Shown: positions 26,201 through 42,601, numbered from the stretch's first letter. The stretch: 64,000 nucleotides of DNA from Glandiceps talaboti (GCF_964340395.1 NC_135570.1:12098822-12162821), one strand, 5' to 3'. A program made the numbers and translations. Notes: generated by a model not told the origin, from the letters alone.

Positions 26201-29200
26201 ATTAACCCTATATACATCAGGCAATCAGAATCTCCAAGTATTACAACTGATTTTGTGTATAATCATGCCTGATTCACGGAACCACCTACACTGTATTTAT
26301 TGCGATCTTTATGACACTATTTAGTTTTAATTTCACCAGTGCAGTTTTATTAAAGTACAGTCTCACCTATACTGACACTGTGGGAAATGTAAACACACAT
26401 CTGGTATGATAACAAAGACTTGTTACACTGTGAATGAAATTTCAATCAGCAACGACATCTTTCTAAATATATGTGGTACTCAAGCTCTAACACACACGTA
26501 CACACTTTACACAAGTGTCTTCAAGAGCACTCAAACGAACTTTATTATCATATCATATTATGCTAAGGCATAAAAAAAAAATTGTGTGGTTCCGATTACA
26601 TTCAATTTTAGAATAGGTGGGGTAGGTAGATTTTTTATTTTATTTTATTATATATTTTTATTCATGTGTGAGTGTCTAGGTTCAGGTTTTCCATTGTTTT
26701 CCAAATGGTCTCTGTGGTGTTTATTTCTTCCTATCAGATGTACAGCCATTACAGATTGGAAGAACAGTTTTGTTTCGTCTTTTTAAGTTGATGTCAGTTT
26801 CCGCATCCACTACTTCTTGCGAGACTTCATGATTTTTGCGATTATATTATTATTTTTCTCGAATGCGTAAAATAAAGTTTAGGGTCGGCATGAAAAACTA
26901 GGTGGGGTCAGGTAACCAGAACCAAACAACTTTTTTTATTTGACCTAACAGTAGATCAATAAGACCAATCTTTGTAAAGAAACCACTTGGCAGCTAGTTG
27001 TAAAAATACACTTCATCTCTTGAAGTTAAAAACATTTTTTTAGTTACAATAAATTATTTGTAACATCATACACTGTGAACAGTATTGTATCACCTGTGTG
27101 TAAACATATTTTTGTAGCTGTATACACGATAAATCGAATTGATTTTTGGGTCCACGCCCAAAAATCAGCGCCCTCAATGGCGATCACGATTTCAACCTGT
27201 TTCTGTACTGCTTATGAATAATATCATCCACTGAAATTACAATGTCTAATTCAGTATTTTAACAATTTTCAGTGAATATATTGTGGTTTTCTGATTGAAA
27301 AAATGATACTCCCAATACCACTGGTTACAGTTTTAACATGTGACAGATTCAAAATCGAGCTTTCGTTCAAGATTTAAACTTACCACTACACTAATATTGA
27401 CCACTAATTGACATACACTAATATTGACCACTAAATAACAGATACAATGTATTTTTATAAGTAACTGACTAATTTTTAGTAAATATATCTCTGGTTATTT
27501 GATAAAAAAAATGTCTGAGTTGCAGCTAGTGCAGGTTTAAACCATATTCAGGAAATAGTGTTTATTACTCTAGTCACATGACTTAAAGGGGCACAAGCTG
27601 AGCTTATAAGGTTTTTCACTCAAGTGAAAATACTTAAATAAAACCACATTCCAGTATAATGCTAACATCAATGCATGTCTTCTATAACATTACAATTGTC
27701 TTCTGGTATGGTTAGAACAGCTGACTGCATAACAGACATTTCCTGAACATTTTTTTGCTATGTATCATAAATTACATCATCAGATTATTTATGAGCTACA
27801 TCCTAATACCAGGTTTGAGTTGTCAATTGCAAGTGGTGATTTAATGTACTCAGTGGTTACAATATTGCGGGTACCTTTTAAATATGTGGTAAAAACTATA
27901 CCTTAACACATATAAACTTGAAGCTTACACCCCTTTAAAGTGGTATCACCAACATATATCACTTCATTTGAAAGTAAAACTTAAACTTGGCTCTAAAATT
28001 AGTCAGTGTTATTAATGTATGAATTCTCTTTGATGGCTTGATTGCATATTTAATGTGTTCTAATTCATATAATTTCTGTGTACAGGAAAAAAAAAATTAT
28101 GATTAGGTCCAATATCCACTAATCTACAGTTAGGACCTTCCTTACAACCACAATCCACAAAACTGATATCCAGGCTGTAAAAGATTATTATCAAACCATG
28201 AAATGTAATGTACATCTCAAGTTCCAACACACTGTGCAAAGTGGCATTAATTCAATTCATTTATTTACTTTCCCTGTGTGTAACAAGTTCTGTTGTTACT
28301 GCTTGCCTCTCACTGTTTGTAGCAAGTTCTGCTTGTTACTGCTTGCCTGTCACTGGTTGTAGCAAGTTCTCCTTGTTACTGCTTGCCTGCCACTGTGCAA
28401 CAAGTTCTGCTGTTTGTTACTGCTTGCCTGTCACTGGTTGTAACAAGTTCTGCTTGTTACTGCTTGCCTGTCACTGGTTGTAACATGTTCTAGTTGTTAC
28501 TGCTTGCCTGTCACTGGTTGTAACAAGTTCTGCTGTTTGTTACTGCTTGCCTGTCACTGGTTGTAATAATTAATCTGAATATTTATTATGATAGTGTGAA
28601 TTGGAAATGGTATTTGTGTATGTTAGTCTTACTAAACATCATTGTATACAGCTATGTTTTTATCTTGTTATTGTCCTGCTGATAAAAGGAACTCCAAACA
28701 GAGTCACTGAAACTGGTAATGTTGAACAAGTTGCTACTTGATGAGTCAACTGACTGTTTCTTAACAACCACAAGCACTTGAATGAATCTGTGGGGTTTTT
28801 TAAAATTCCTACATGTATAGTAATATTTTAAAAGAGTACATTTTTAAAAGTAAAAAATTACACAGATTGATTCAAGAGCCTGTGGTAACAACAGTTAGAA
28901 TCTCATCCTGCAGGCAGGGAAAGTATTGATACCGGGAATACTCCGCGTCTTTATCTTGTAACACTACTATCAACAGTCCCTAACGTACATAAAATCGATT
29001 CCCAGAAATACGACCCGTCTCACACCCAGACTAATTAAGATCGGCCATTCGATGATAAAAAGCCCCTCCATTGTCTATGCATAAATCGACACGTTACTGC
29101 AGCCTGTAAAAACGTATAACGTCTCCATTTAAACAACATGAATTTTAATAGTAGTACTAGGCCGTTATTATTAACACGTTTAGTTAGAATTTAAAGTTTA

Positions 29201-29656
29201 AAAACCACAGGTGGCAAAAAATATTGTTTTTATTACTTTTAATATAATAAATAATATTGGCGAAACTAATATTACTGTCCTTTGGTCCGTGATGCTGTGG
29301 TTGTTGTTGTTCGTATATAAAAAATTATGTAGTCCCAGATGTGTATTGTACGCCGTGGCTGCCACGCATAATATTATAAAGCTCATTTAGCGTGTCTCCT
29401 ATGATAATTACATGTAGGCCTACGTACAAAACATGTATTGTTATTCAGTGTCCATTGAACAATAGCGCTAGTATACTATCAACACGGACAATGTAAGTGC
29501 TAAATACACACTGTCTACCAAAGCAAACGTAAACATGTGACAGACAATGTACTGGAGACTTATCCAACTTACCATGATAGTTATGACGATAGCATAAACT
29601 GCATCGCTGTAGGCCTGTAGCCGATCAGAACTCATGAACCGTTTGGGCCTCGCCAT
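10012..29656 (-). CDS. TMEM175: TMEM175-like endolysosomal potassium/proton channel, 22 exons, 508 aa
   Basis: Cation channel of endosomes and lysosomes with two six-helix repeats; human TMEM175 is 504 aa. Exons in transcript order: 29573-29656, 24602-24646, 24023-24117, 22540-22591, 21763-21798, 20691-20774, 20419-20490, 19976-20068, 19666-19744, 19023-19109, 18859-18913, 18043-18155, 17702-17736, 17057-17101, 16858-16920, 16384-16440, 14572-14675, 13576-13656, 13202-13232, 11483-11542, 11019-11133, 10012-10052. All have GT donors and AG acceptors, and every phase matches (1527 nt). Repeat I opens RLQAYSDAVYAIVITIM and repeat II RIEAFSDGVYSIVATLI, the family RxxxFSD filter helices (Tyr replaces Phe in repeat I). 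GMLWFIHHSIF matches the second TM3. The start is MARPKRF at 29656; an in-frame Met at 29710 is possible. Several exons are tiny (31, 35, 36, 45 bp). Introns carry long arrays, some touching exon borders. The 31-bp exon at 13202 is the least certain. Confidence 0.94.
10430..10630. repeat. Interspersed element with GTGACAAGGCCCCTTAGGTCAC and GGGGGCTAA end
   Basis: It begins with the near-palindrome AGTGACAAGGCCCCTTAGG and ends AAGCCCCCTCC...GTTGGGGGCTAAAAA. Its body (TGTGCCAGGTTTGGTTGAAATCAG) aligns with TGTGCCAGATTTGCTTGAAATTGAG near 6875, so two copies of one family are in the window. The first motif recurs at about 24930-25150 and 43030. There is no coding content. Confidence 0.6.
10751..11010. 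repeat. 130-bp direct tandem duplication beside TMEM175 exon 21
   Basis: The segments 10751-10880 and 10881-11010 are nearly identical, with only a few substitutions, so the duplication is recent. Both start GAAATTTTAAGAC and end TTTTTGGTATT. The second copy ends 8 bp before the TTCCTTAC donor context of the exon at 11019-11133. Confidence 0.9.
11190..11385. mobile_element. Partial copy of the foldback element found at 15292-15752
   Basis: GAATATTCATTGTTCAACCA and the following TTTCTGCTGACT...CAATGTGGCC match the right arm of the foldback element at 15.3-15.75 kb. It ends in a diverged TGGAGTGGCACCCCTTTCAAT terminus. Only one half is present, so this is a decayed or solo copy in a TMEM175 intron. 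Confidence 0.7.
11630..13135. repeat. Minisatellite with an 87-bp core grading into a degenerate array
   Basis: Between about 12340 and 13135 the unit is 87 bp (GGTGTGATAGGTCTGGGTAC...TATGCAATGATGTCAT), about nine copies with some shortened. From 11630 to 12340 a related unit of about 35 bp (GTCATCAGTCAATGTGTACT) continues with much more divergence. Because 87 is a multiple of 3, open frames of about 90-110 codons arise on both strands. These are by-products of the repeat, not genes. It lies in a TMEM175 intron. Confidence 0.9.
13927..14016 (+). repeat. Interspersed element fragment (CAAGCCAGAG...GTGCCGTAAAA family)
   Basis: CAAGCCAGAGTACTTATTTC followed by GGCTGAAGC, CTCTCTGTGGTGTGTCTT and GTGCCGTAAAATGG matches a better-kept copy at 32714-32870 and a reversed fragment at about 48966-49012. 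Three occurrences make a dispersed family. It has no visible coding content. Confidence 0.6.
14762..15125 (+). mobile_element. Interspersed element, copy 1 of a pair with 63490-63865
   Basis: The stretch from TGTACCAGTGATTACTTACA to GCAAGCACTCATGCAAATAC aligns along its whole length with the reverse complement of 63490-63865. Shared blocks are ACTAGTGGTATTTTCACTG, TATGCAAATGAGG, TTGTTGTTTTGGATAAACA and the GTGCTTGCAGTG-type end. A short related piece is near 3430-3480. The class is unknown. Confidence 0.7.
15292..15752. mobile_element. Foldback element with perfect 64-bp inner arms and TTAA flanks
   Basis: Outer termini AGGGGAACACCACTCCAGGA and, in reverse complement, ATGGAATGCCACCCCAGGAA are diverged inverted repeats, each next to TTAA (15292-15295 and 15749-15752). 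Inner arms at 15431-15494 and 15526-15589 are perfect 64-bp inverted repeats around a 31-bp loop. TTAA flanks suit a piggyBac-mobilised MITE; that is inference. It sits in the TMEM175 intron between exons 16 and 17. Confidence 0.85.
16035..16132. repeat. (GACA)n microsatellite
   Basis: Almost pure GACA tetranucleotide run with one GAGACA break near 16078. It is intronic to TMEM175. Open frames across it encode only low-complexity repeats. Confidence 0.97.
16487..16604. repeat. (CA)n microsatellite with GCGCGTGCG core
   Basis: A CA run of about 75 bp, an alternating purine-pyrimidine CGCGCGTGCGCGCGTGCGTG segment near 16561-16581, then CA again. The whole tract alternates purine and pyrimidine and could adopt Z-DNA. 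It lies about 50 bp from TMEM175 exon 16 (16384-16440). Confidence 0.95.
17384..17668. repeat. Tandem repeat of GACATCATACATTGAAGTAT
   Basis: About a dozen units of 20 bp (CATTGAAGTATGACATCATA) are mixed with 26-27-bp variants carrying an extra AAACT. The array ends some 35 bp from TMEM175 exon 13 (17702-17736). Confidence 0.92.
18287..18785. repeat. Compound (CATA)n / (CA)n / (GACA)n microsatellite
   Basis: A CA run at 18287-18320, a long CATA tract with rare breaks to about 18620, GACA units to about 18665 and CA/CTGCACA runs to 18785. It occupies most of the TMEM175 intron between exons 11 and 12. No coding content. Confidence 0.97.
20134..20342. repeat. (TG)n microsatellite
   Basis: TG dinucleotides with TCTG and GTGCATG interruptions fill most of the short TMEM175 intron between exons 7 and 8. 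Frames through it are artefacts. Confidence 0.97.
22630..22925. repeat. Tandem repeat of about 62 bp with GTTACCATGGTAAC core
   Basis: Five units at about 22637, 22698, 22761, 22823 and 22885 contain TTCCTGTGGTTACCATGGTA followed by ACACATATGCTATATACAAA. The palindromic core TTACCATGGTAA gives each unit hairpin potential. It is 40 bp from TMEM175 exon 4 (22540-22591). Confidence 0.92.
23455..24066 (-). repeat. 46-bp tandem array carrying the TMEM175 exon 3 splice donor, about 13 copies
   Basis: Each 46-bp unit, read on the minus strand, contains the last codons of exon 3 (IIYTFWEGHV), the donor CATGTTTG|GTAAGTTATTTC and a few intronic bases. Units start near 23461, 23507, 23553 and so on to 24019. 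Exon 3 (24023-24117) uses the outermost unit; the other twelve lie in the intron. One unit reads CATGTGTG before the donor, and one near 23665 has a 5-bp insertion. Confidence 0.95.
24925..25160. repeat. Tandem repeat of AGTGACAAGGCCCCTTATGTCACT, about 6 copies
   Basis: Units of about 45-55 bp each hold GTGACAAGGCCCCTTATGTC plus CTCAAATTTGTCTTTGACTC. The same near-palindrome occurs singly at about 10440 and 43030, so a dispersed motif has been locally amplified in TMEM175 intron 1. Confidence 0.85.
26572..26942. mobile_element. Candidate inverted-repeat element in TMEM175 intron 1
   Basis: The left end AAAAATTGTGTGGTTCCGATT and the reverse complement of the right end (AAAAGTTGTTTGGTTCTGGTT) form imperfect terminal repeats. 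Both ends also carry a GGTGGGGT(A/C)AGG motif further in. About 370 bp, with no coding capacity. Target duplications were not resolved. Confidence 0.5.
28270..28567. repeat. 40-bp minisatellite, about 7 copies
   Basis: Units TTGTTACTGCTTGCCTGTCA followed by CTGGTTGTAACAAGTTCTGC recur at 28294, 28334 and 28374 and onward, with a few length variants. It is in TMEM175 intron 1. The 91-codon open frame through it is an artefact. Confidence 0.93.
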
Positions 29657-30439
29657 GATGATGATATGTGATGTTGATGATCGAGCACACTGACCCCGGG
29701 GCAAGGTCATTGGACCACGCTATTTGTGTACAGGGATGTGTTACTATACCATTCGTCCCTCCACGATTTTCCGTAGTTGGCTCACATGAAAAGTTTGGGT
29801 TTGGTATGAGTAACACAACCAATAAAATTTGTTATGCTATGATAAAGTTAATGTCTACGTTTACACCGTACCGTGACAGCAGTTGCATTGCATGGAGTGA
29901 TCAAATGGACAACGCTGGGAGAGCGAGAGGGAGGTCGTCACTCCCTGGATCCATTCATGATCATTCACTGTACAGCTATGGTTTAATAAATGTGAATTTA
30001 TTAATTTTAAAAACATATTTCATTATCTTTCAATGCAAGAAAGATATTGAGTATGTTGTTATTGGTCACTATTTTTCCCAGGCCATTATATTTTTATTGT
30101 GGTCTGAGCTATTTTCGACATTACTAAACCTTTTATAGTATTTCACCATTCAAGTAACTTGCCTCTCAATAATTTTACTGAGTTCTCTCACCTAGTAGCT
30201 GATCGTTACTTACTTGTATATGTTTATTACTTGCACTTGAACCCTTGATATATTTTTTTCTGAATTTTTGTTTAAGTTTTGCCGACTGAATGTTCACAAT
30301 TTATGAGGGCTTACCAGGCCTAATTTTGTCTTGCCTCGTTCCATAATGAAAATACATATCACTAATACTTCTGCTGTATCGGTTTAAAAATCCAAATTTA
30401 CTTTATTTGAACTTTTTAGGCCAGAAAAAAAGCATAGTG

Positions 30440-30850
30440 AGTTCTGGTTGGGAGAGTACACCTCCATTATCACCATGGTGACTACTGGTTGGGAGGGTAC
30501 ACCTCCATTATCACCACGGTGACTACTGGTTGGGAGGGTACACCTCCATTATCACCACGGTGACTACTGGTTGGGAGGGTACACCTCCATTATCACCACG
30601 GTGACTACTGGTTGGGAGGGTACACCTCCATTATCACCACGGTGACTACTGGTTGGGAGGGTACACCTCCATTGTCACCACGGTGACTACTGGTTGGGAG
30701 GGTACACCTCCATTATCACCATGGTGGCTACTAGTTGTGAGGGTACACCTCCATTATCACCACGGTGACTACTGGTTGGGAGGGTACACCTCCATTGTCA
30801 CCACGGTGACTACTGGTTGGGAGGGTACACTTCCATTACTGATTGGGAAG
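30440..30850. repeat. 41-bp minisatellite, about 10 copies
   Basis: Units GACTACTGGTTGGGAGGGTA plus CACCTCCATTATCACCACGGT step by exactly 41 bp (30446, 30487, 30528 and on). GGTGTACCCTCC and GGAGGGTACACC are mutually complementary inside each unit, so every unit can fold. The array is highly homogeneous and probably young. Confidence 0.93.
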
Positions 30851-32713
30851 GGACACCTTCGATGGTGAAAGTTTCACAATACTTGAATATACTACCAGTG
30901 TTGAAGCAATTTTCCTATTATCCGGCTATGAAGTGTATTTTGTTGTGTCATAGCTGCAAGAATTGAAAATTAATGTACACTTCAAGTCTTTATTAAAAAA
31001 AAGACTGCTCCCGAAGTTTAATTTGTCTTTTTTTAAAAACACAGATAGGGAGCAAAATATCTAAAGTTCCCCTTTCAGACAACCAGAAATTCATGGCCCT
31101 CATTAATGATTTCTCTCAGCGACCTCCCCCTGTCATATTCTGGTTGTTCCCTTAATAATGCACATTGGATATGCAACAACGTAACTGTTTCTCAATCCAA
31201 TCTTGTATGCATCATCAGAGCCAAAGCACTGTATATAAGAAAACATTATATAATATGGAATTAACTCAAATGCATAATTGTACTGTTCAGAACATATCAA
31301 TAAAATACATGATTTTAAAATAAAGTTGGGAATGTAGTCCAGCAGTGAAGGTGTATGCCCATCACTAAAAAATTGAAGTAGCCCTGATATTAACAGACTT
31401 ATTTTTATTTCGTAACATAAACAGATGGCTAGAACAGTCTTGCCAAGGCTATATCACACACGCAGAAACAAATATCAATTGATGGAAAGGAAACCTAATG
31501 GCACGGAAGTAGCAATGGAGAAAGAACGGGATTCAGGAAGTGAATTTAAACGGGAAATGTTATAACACGGAGTTCCTGTAGTCGAGAGACACGTGCATGG
31601 TTTAGTAATTTCCGCCATATTTAGTATGTAAGCCTATCATGTCATCAATATCACGTCCCAAAGTTAATAAAAAACACACATACACACATAAGACTGTAGT
31701 CAGAATTTATGGCATGGGCCTGGGGAGGAATGTGTGGACATAAAACAAATTGGGGGTTGTCGCAAAGGAGGGGGAGGGAAGGGAGCTAAAAAAATGAAGT
31801 TCAAAGGTGGCAGTAAATGTTTTTGTATGTGTATTGATGGAGGTACACATACACAGAGGCAGATAATATCACTGAAGAGTAAAACTGGCTCTGAACAAAA
31901 TTTAAACCTCAGAAACAGTCGTTTACCTTGTAAAATTGCAAAATATTTTGCCGCGCAACACTTAGTGCTTCATATCTACCCATCATATATTTAATCATGA
32001 GGCAGTCGATAGCCAAGACGATGTGTGTGTCTGCTTTAATATCTCCCTCTGTTTGTATAAACGCACGTTTGTAATATTTTGTGATTTACATATCCAACAG
32101 CTGCCACCGCTGTCACATCTACCACATCCCACCAATGCCACCATTGTACAGTAATCATGGTAATACCAGAACACTCCCTGCTGACAACTGTGCAGTGAAT
32201 AAGTTTTTAGTTGTGATGTGAGGAGAGGAGTGGGTCTCACAGGAGTGAAGGGGAAACAGTGTGATAAGATATTGGAAATAATGTGTAGAGCAGGGATGTT
32301 GACCTTAGTCCAGACAATGTCAGTAGTGCACTCATCTATGACTTAGTCTTACGGACAGATGGCCTTCAGTTCTGTCATCAAACACAGAAATTAATTAATT
32401 AATTAATGTAGTGCCTCCACACTGTGTTGGTAGTAGCGGTAAATGATGACCAATGTCTTTAAAATTATAAATCTGGTGGCAGCGGTGGGATCTAGTCCTT
32501 ACCATTGATTCTGGCAGCAGTGTCCCTTTTGACAACATTGTAATTCATATTTTATGAAATATTTATCGGGGATGGTCAGGTTTTCAAGAAAGGAAATTGA
32601 GGGAGGGCAGTAGTTGAAAAATAAAGTCGGGAAGTCACATTTTACACAACAACCTGGGCTTCACCCCCCCCCCCCAACCACACACACACTTATAATTTAC
32701 TGAAGGGTTTCGC

Positions 32714-32870
32714 AAGCCAGAGCACACATCTCGGCTGAAGCTACCTAGCCTCTCAGTGGTGCGTCTTGGTGCCGTAAAAGAGGCTGTGGTATACGAAGAT
32801 GCAGTGCGTCTTGAACGGTGCCGTAAAAGAGGCTGTGGTTTACGACGATGGAGTCCCTAAGCCACATACA
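32714..32870 (+). repeat. Interspersed element, best copy of the GTGCCGTAAAAGAGGCTGTGG family
   Basis: CAAGCCAGAGCACACATCTC starts the copy. GTGCCGTAAAAGAGGCTGTG then occurs twice in tandem (about 32769 and 32819) and is followed by GTTTACGACGATGG. Related copies are at 13927 and, reversed, 48966. Confidence 0.65.
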
Positions 32871-33684
32871 CATTTCAACTAGTACAACAACATACATACG
32901 TCTAAAAGATGGAAACAATGAACAATATTGTTACAAGGCTAATTCTCGTTTCTTTTTTTATTACTCATATCAAGTTTGATAGACACTTTAGTCATTTGAG
33001 TGACAAACGCTTTTATGACAACAAATCATAGTATTTCATGTATTATGATAACATTACGTGATATTTTTGAAGGTTAACTGAAAAACATGTTTATTTAGAC
33101 AAACTATTTACACTGTTTACGTTTCTTTGGTGACACAAGTATGAGTATCGTAATCTTTTGGCATGCGTTCAGATTTGATTATCCATTATTGATTTTAATA
33201 TAACCATTGTAGGTCCGGTAGAAACTAAGATATGTAAAATTATTATAATAGAGCATGCGTAATAAACGCAAAGGAAGAGCTAGAATTCGGACTGGAGTGG
33301 GTCTCGAGTTGAACTAGTTTTGAATTGGATTTAGGGACTAATGAAAACAGCTAAAAACTTGTCTAAGATCTGGGGCGGCTTCTGAGAAGTAACGTACGAA
33401 TACATGTACACGGACCACAGAGTAACACATTGAATATTGACGTTCTAGTAACAGCACAAGGTTTTTTTTTAAAGAGAATCTCCCATAAGTGCCCAAGATT
33501 ACCATGACAACTAATGACTAACGGTACCGGACTGCACAACATCAAACCTCAAACCACGAACAGGTTGCACTACATCAAACCTCATATCAGGCCACTATAA
33601 TGATATAGCAGTTTGAGACCCGGTTTCTTATTTCATTCTCCATTTTAAAGACAGACACATTTATTGCAATATATAATTCAGTGG

Positions 33685-33690
33685 TTTATT
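33685..33690 (-). terminator. Possible AATAAA poly(A) signal of the minus-strand SOD-like gene
   Basis: Minus-strand AATAAA about 210 bp beyond the stop codon at 33901. A second one lies at about 33658. Either would suit a short 3' UTR. Confidence 0.4.
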
Positions 33691-33900
33691 GGGGATAATA
33701 GTTTACAGCTAGCACCACAAATTAGTAACAGTATTGATATGAAAGCAAACTTTTTGAAGTACCAGTATATCCTGTACTGCGAGGAGGGAAGACAAGACGA
33801 CATTACCTTCACATCAATTACTACAACTACTGTTACCATAATGACTACCACTACTGTTACCAATGACTACCACTACTGTTGCCAATGACTACCACTACGT

Positions 33901-39877
<5,977 letters not shown>

Positions 39878-42333
39878 ATGTCAACAAATTTGTTTCATAT
39901 AGTTTTTCAAATCTGTACACTTGTTACCATTCCCGTTTTATCTTTCTATGAAGGTAAGTTGTCCAAAATGTCACATGCCACCAGTGACGTAATGTGACGA
40001 TTTTTTTTTTTTTTTTTTTGGTTTTGTTTTGTTTTTAAATATAACACAAACAAACATTATTCCAACATTGGTATTGTATAGGTTGTTATTCACCAGCACA
40101 TGTATACCGTTGTTATTTTCGTACAACTATTAAAAAATACTCATAAATTATGTATGTGGTCTGTTTTGCCTGTATAAAGACTCTGTATTTGCATACAGAT
40201 AACGATCCTTATCGCTATGGTTACTGTGAACTAAGACCGGATATACAAGTGGACTTCACCGGACAACTAGATTCATCTTTGCTGCAGATTGGCGGCAAAA
40301 TACGGATGCGAGAAAGTGTAAGTTAAAGTGACGTCATTCACTCATCTTGGTCGTATATGAATATACATATTTGAAATATTAGGACGGCAGGTCTAGTATG
40401 CCTCCATCCACAGGGACGCGTAGTATTTCTTTGAATTATTGTTTTCCTTGTCTACAGGCTAAATATAACAACGTTTTGACTTGAATGTATTTCTTTATGA
40501 AAAGAAAATTATCTACTACACGTTGTATATTAATACATTTGCAGTAGCAGAATTCGTATGATAATTTCCTTAGGAAAACAACAATCTAAGCAATAACACG
40601 TGTCCCTGTACTTCCATGTTGTCAATCATCATCCCACCAACAAAAAATGACAGCCTAGTCCAAGGGGACAACAATATGATTTAAAAATTGGGGGGGGGGG
40701 GGTGGCCTAGCTTGTCTCGAAATTGTCAATAATATCAACCTTCTAATTGATGTAAGTGACGCAGCTAACATTTATCATATCTGAAAGGGGGTTGTGGCAG
40801 GCCTGGTACAGGTATGACCAACAGGGCCTGGTACAGGTATGACCAACGGGGCCTGTGTAGGGAAATAGAATTAGATCTGTGGCAGGCCTGAACTGTCAGG
40901 CCTGCTGCATGCATGTGACAGGTCAATTCAGCCACAGACATATGGATTTTTAGCTGTGGAATAGTGAACTTGATAAAAGTGAAGACTAAAGTGTACATCC
41001 CAACACGTACAAAGAATATATATGTTACTAACATTGATGTGAAATTTACATTATGCGGTCTGTACTAGTATAGTAGATGTTGTCTAGATCACTCATTTAC
41101 CCATGAATGGTAAGAATGACCAGTTAGGGATTTCTTTTTGTAACTTTTGGCAATGATCCACCCCTTTCAATCTTTCCTTTTTTATGTTAGTTGCCTCTTT
41201 TAAACTTTCTTTTTTTCTTTTTCCTTAAACAAAATATAAATGAAAGGACTAATCGGATATGTATTTAAGTTATCATATTATTTCTAGTTAGTACATTCAG
41301 GTCCACTTGAATTGAACATCACGATCCATGGTTTGAATTCAACACAAATAGACGAAGAACAAATATATTACATATCTGCACATGAATATGGAGACTTGAG
41401 TGACATATGTGATTCTTTGGGAGAAGGTTTATTGGATCCCAATCCAAGATTTGATCTGGTTGTAGAAGATGACGGTATCAGTGCCGTCGAAATACTGAGT
41501 AATGATTGGACGCTGATTGGACACCAGTCGTTGATTGGAAGATCCTTTATGGTGAGTTAAACTTTTCCGATCACGTGATACACGCGTGTACGCATACAGT
41601 GATACAGAGATACCTGATAGATGTACTGTGGATGTTATAATATATCTTACAGTGATGGGAGAACTAAATAAACGAAACTGAATATGCAATCCTTAAGCTT
41701 AGTACTGACCGCAGCACTTTGTGGTTATTTCCACACCTCTGGTTACTCAACACCTTCAGCGAATTTGGATCATTCCACCAGACAAGTTAGACACTGAAGA
41801 AGGACAAGTGATTTGTTTGAAACATGTCTGTGTCTCAATCAAAAGTGGAAGAAGAGAACTTGTGTATGAATCTCAGTGCTTCCATGATGAATATACAGTG
41901 TTTTTTTCCACACATTATTTCATAATTATGTTATGATCAATGCTATGTAGTTGGTTGCTTGCTCTAGTAGCTTGCGGCTATTCCAAACTCTAGCGGAGTA
42001 CTGTGCATGTCAGCGCCGCGCCGCAGCGGTCAAAGAATACTAGAGTTAGTATGGAAGTCATTGGAAAGATTATGAAGACACTGTTTGAGAGTTACTTTAG
42101 CAACAAAGTTCATTTTCACCCTTGAAACCTCATAGTAACAGTTCACGATAACATTTGCTATCGAGGGCAATATCGTTATCATTCCGAATAAAGATCGCTT
42201 TTAACCAAAATGATACCCAATATGTATTTTGTTGTTATGGTTACAGCTTCATCGGTGTCCTGTTGATAACAGTAATTGTGGTGAACATATAGCATGTTGT
42301 GTGATTGGATTCGTCGATTCAGTATTCTGGTAA
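39878..42333 (+). CDS. Secreted Cu/Zn-SOD-like protein with lost copper ligands, 4 exons, 181 aa
   Basis: Exons 39878-39953, 40199-40317, 41288-41551 and 42247-42333 (546 nt, in phase). A signal peptide of about 22 residues starts MSTNLFHIVFQI. The fold is recognisable from YISAHEYGD, SLGEGLLDP, SLIGRSFM|LHRC and HIACCVIGF. By alignment to SOD1, His46 is Ser and His63 is lost (GEGLLDP), while His48 and His120 remain. Arg143 is His. Cys57 (DICDS) and Cys146 are kept. Dismutase activity is therefore unlikely. The paralogue on the other strand shares the 76-bp first exon and the phase-0 second junction, but here its exons 3 and 4 are one exon. It might be a binding or structural pseudo-enzyme. 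No stops or frameshifts are seen. Confidence 0.87.
40329..40336. promoter_or_regulatory. TGACGTCA palindrome in SOD-like (+) intron 2
   Basis: Perfect CRE-type octamer just after the exon 2 donor at 40318. It is part of the cluster of such sites around the SOD-like pair. Function is not shown. Confidence 0.35.
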
Positions 42334-42443
42334 ACCATGGCTGAATATATCATTACCATCGCTTCGAAATGACAACCATGGAAGTATACTTCCACGTGAC
42401 AACTAATACTAGTATTAGGACAATTCTGATGTAATTTGATTGT

Positions 42444-42449
42444 AATAAA
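42444..42449 (+). terminator. AATAAA poly(A) signal of the plus-strand SOD-like gene
   Basis: AATAAA about 110 bp after the stop codon at 42333. A second AATAAA lies at about 42528. Confidence 0.45.
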
Positions 42450-42601
42450 ATGTCAACATCATTTTTTTGCATATGGTGAGACATTTTTGCCGACTTTTCA
42501 GTTACCTTAGTAACACTAATAGTCTCAAATAAAGTCGAATTGTAAAGGTCTATTGGTAATGGCATGTTGATTTAATACATTCCAAAGCTGTCATATTACC
42601 A

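Larger units (their letters stand above)
29711..33900. other. Intergenic region between TMEM175 and the minus-strand SOD-like gene
   Basis: This region should hold the TMEM175 promoter (about 29.66-30.2 kb) and the 3' end of the SOD-like gene. I recognise no exon in it. It contains a 41-bp minisatellite (30.44-30.85 kb), a GCTCCC-bounded repeat fragment near 31.0-31.15 kb, an AATT run at 32.39 kb and an interspersed element at 32.71-32.87 kb. A minus-strand frame at 31995-32240 is cysteine-containing but has no splice or family support. Confidence 0.6.

Noticed and set aside
29668-30138. Plus-strand 156-codon frame opposite TMEM175 exon 1
   Set aside because: It starts antisense to the TMEM175 5' end and has no recognisable domain or splice structure. 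It is probably chance.
31995-32240. Minus-strand 81-codon frame with several cysteines, resembling a small secreted peptide
   Set aside because: No signal peptide, no splice sites and no family motif. The cysteine spacing matches nothing I recognise.
41721-41936. Plus-strand frame within SOD-like intron 3 that could be an extra exon with acceptor GACCGCAG|CAC
   Set aside because: Joining 41551 directly to 42247 gives the expected LIGRSFM-LH and the His120 position, as in the paralogue. The extra sequence has no SOD similarity.
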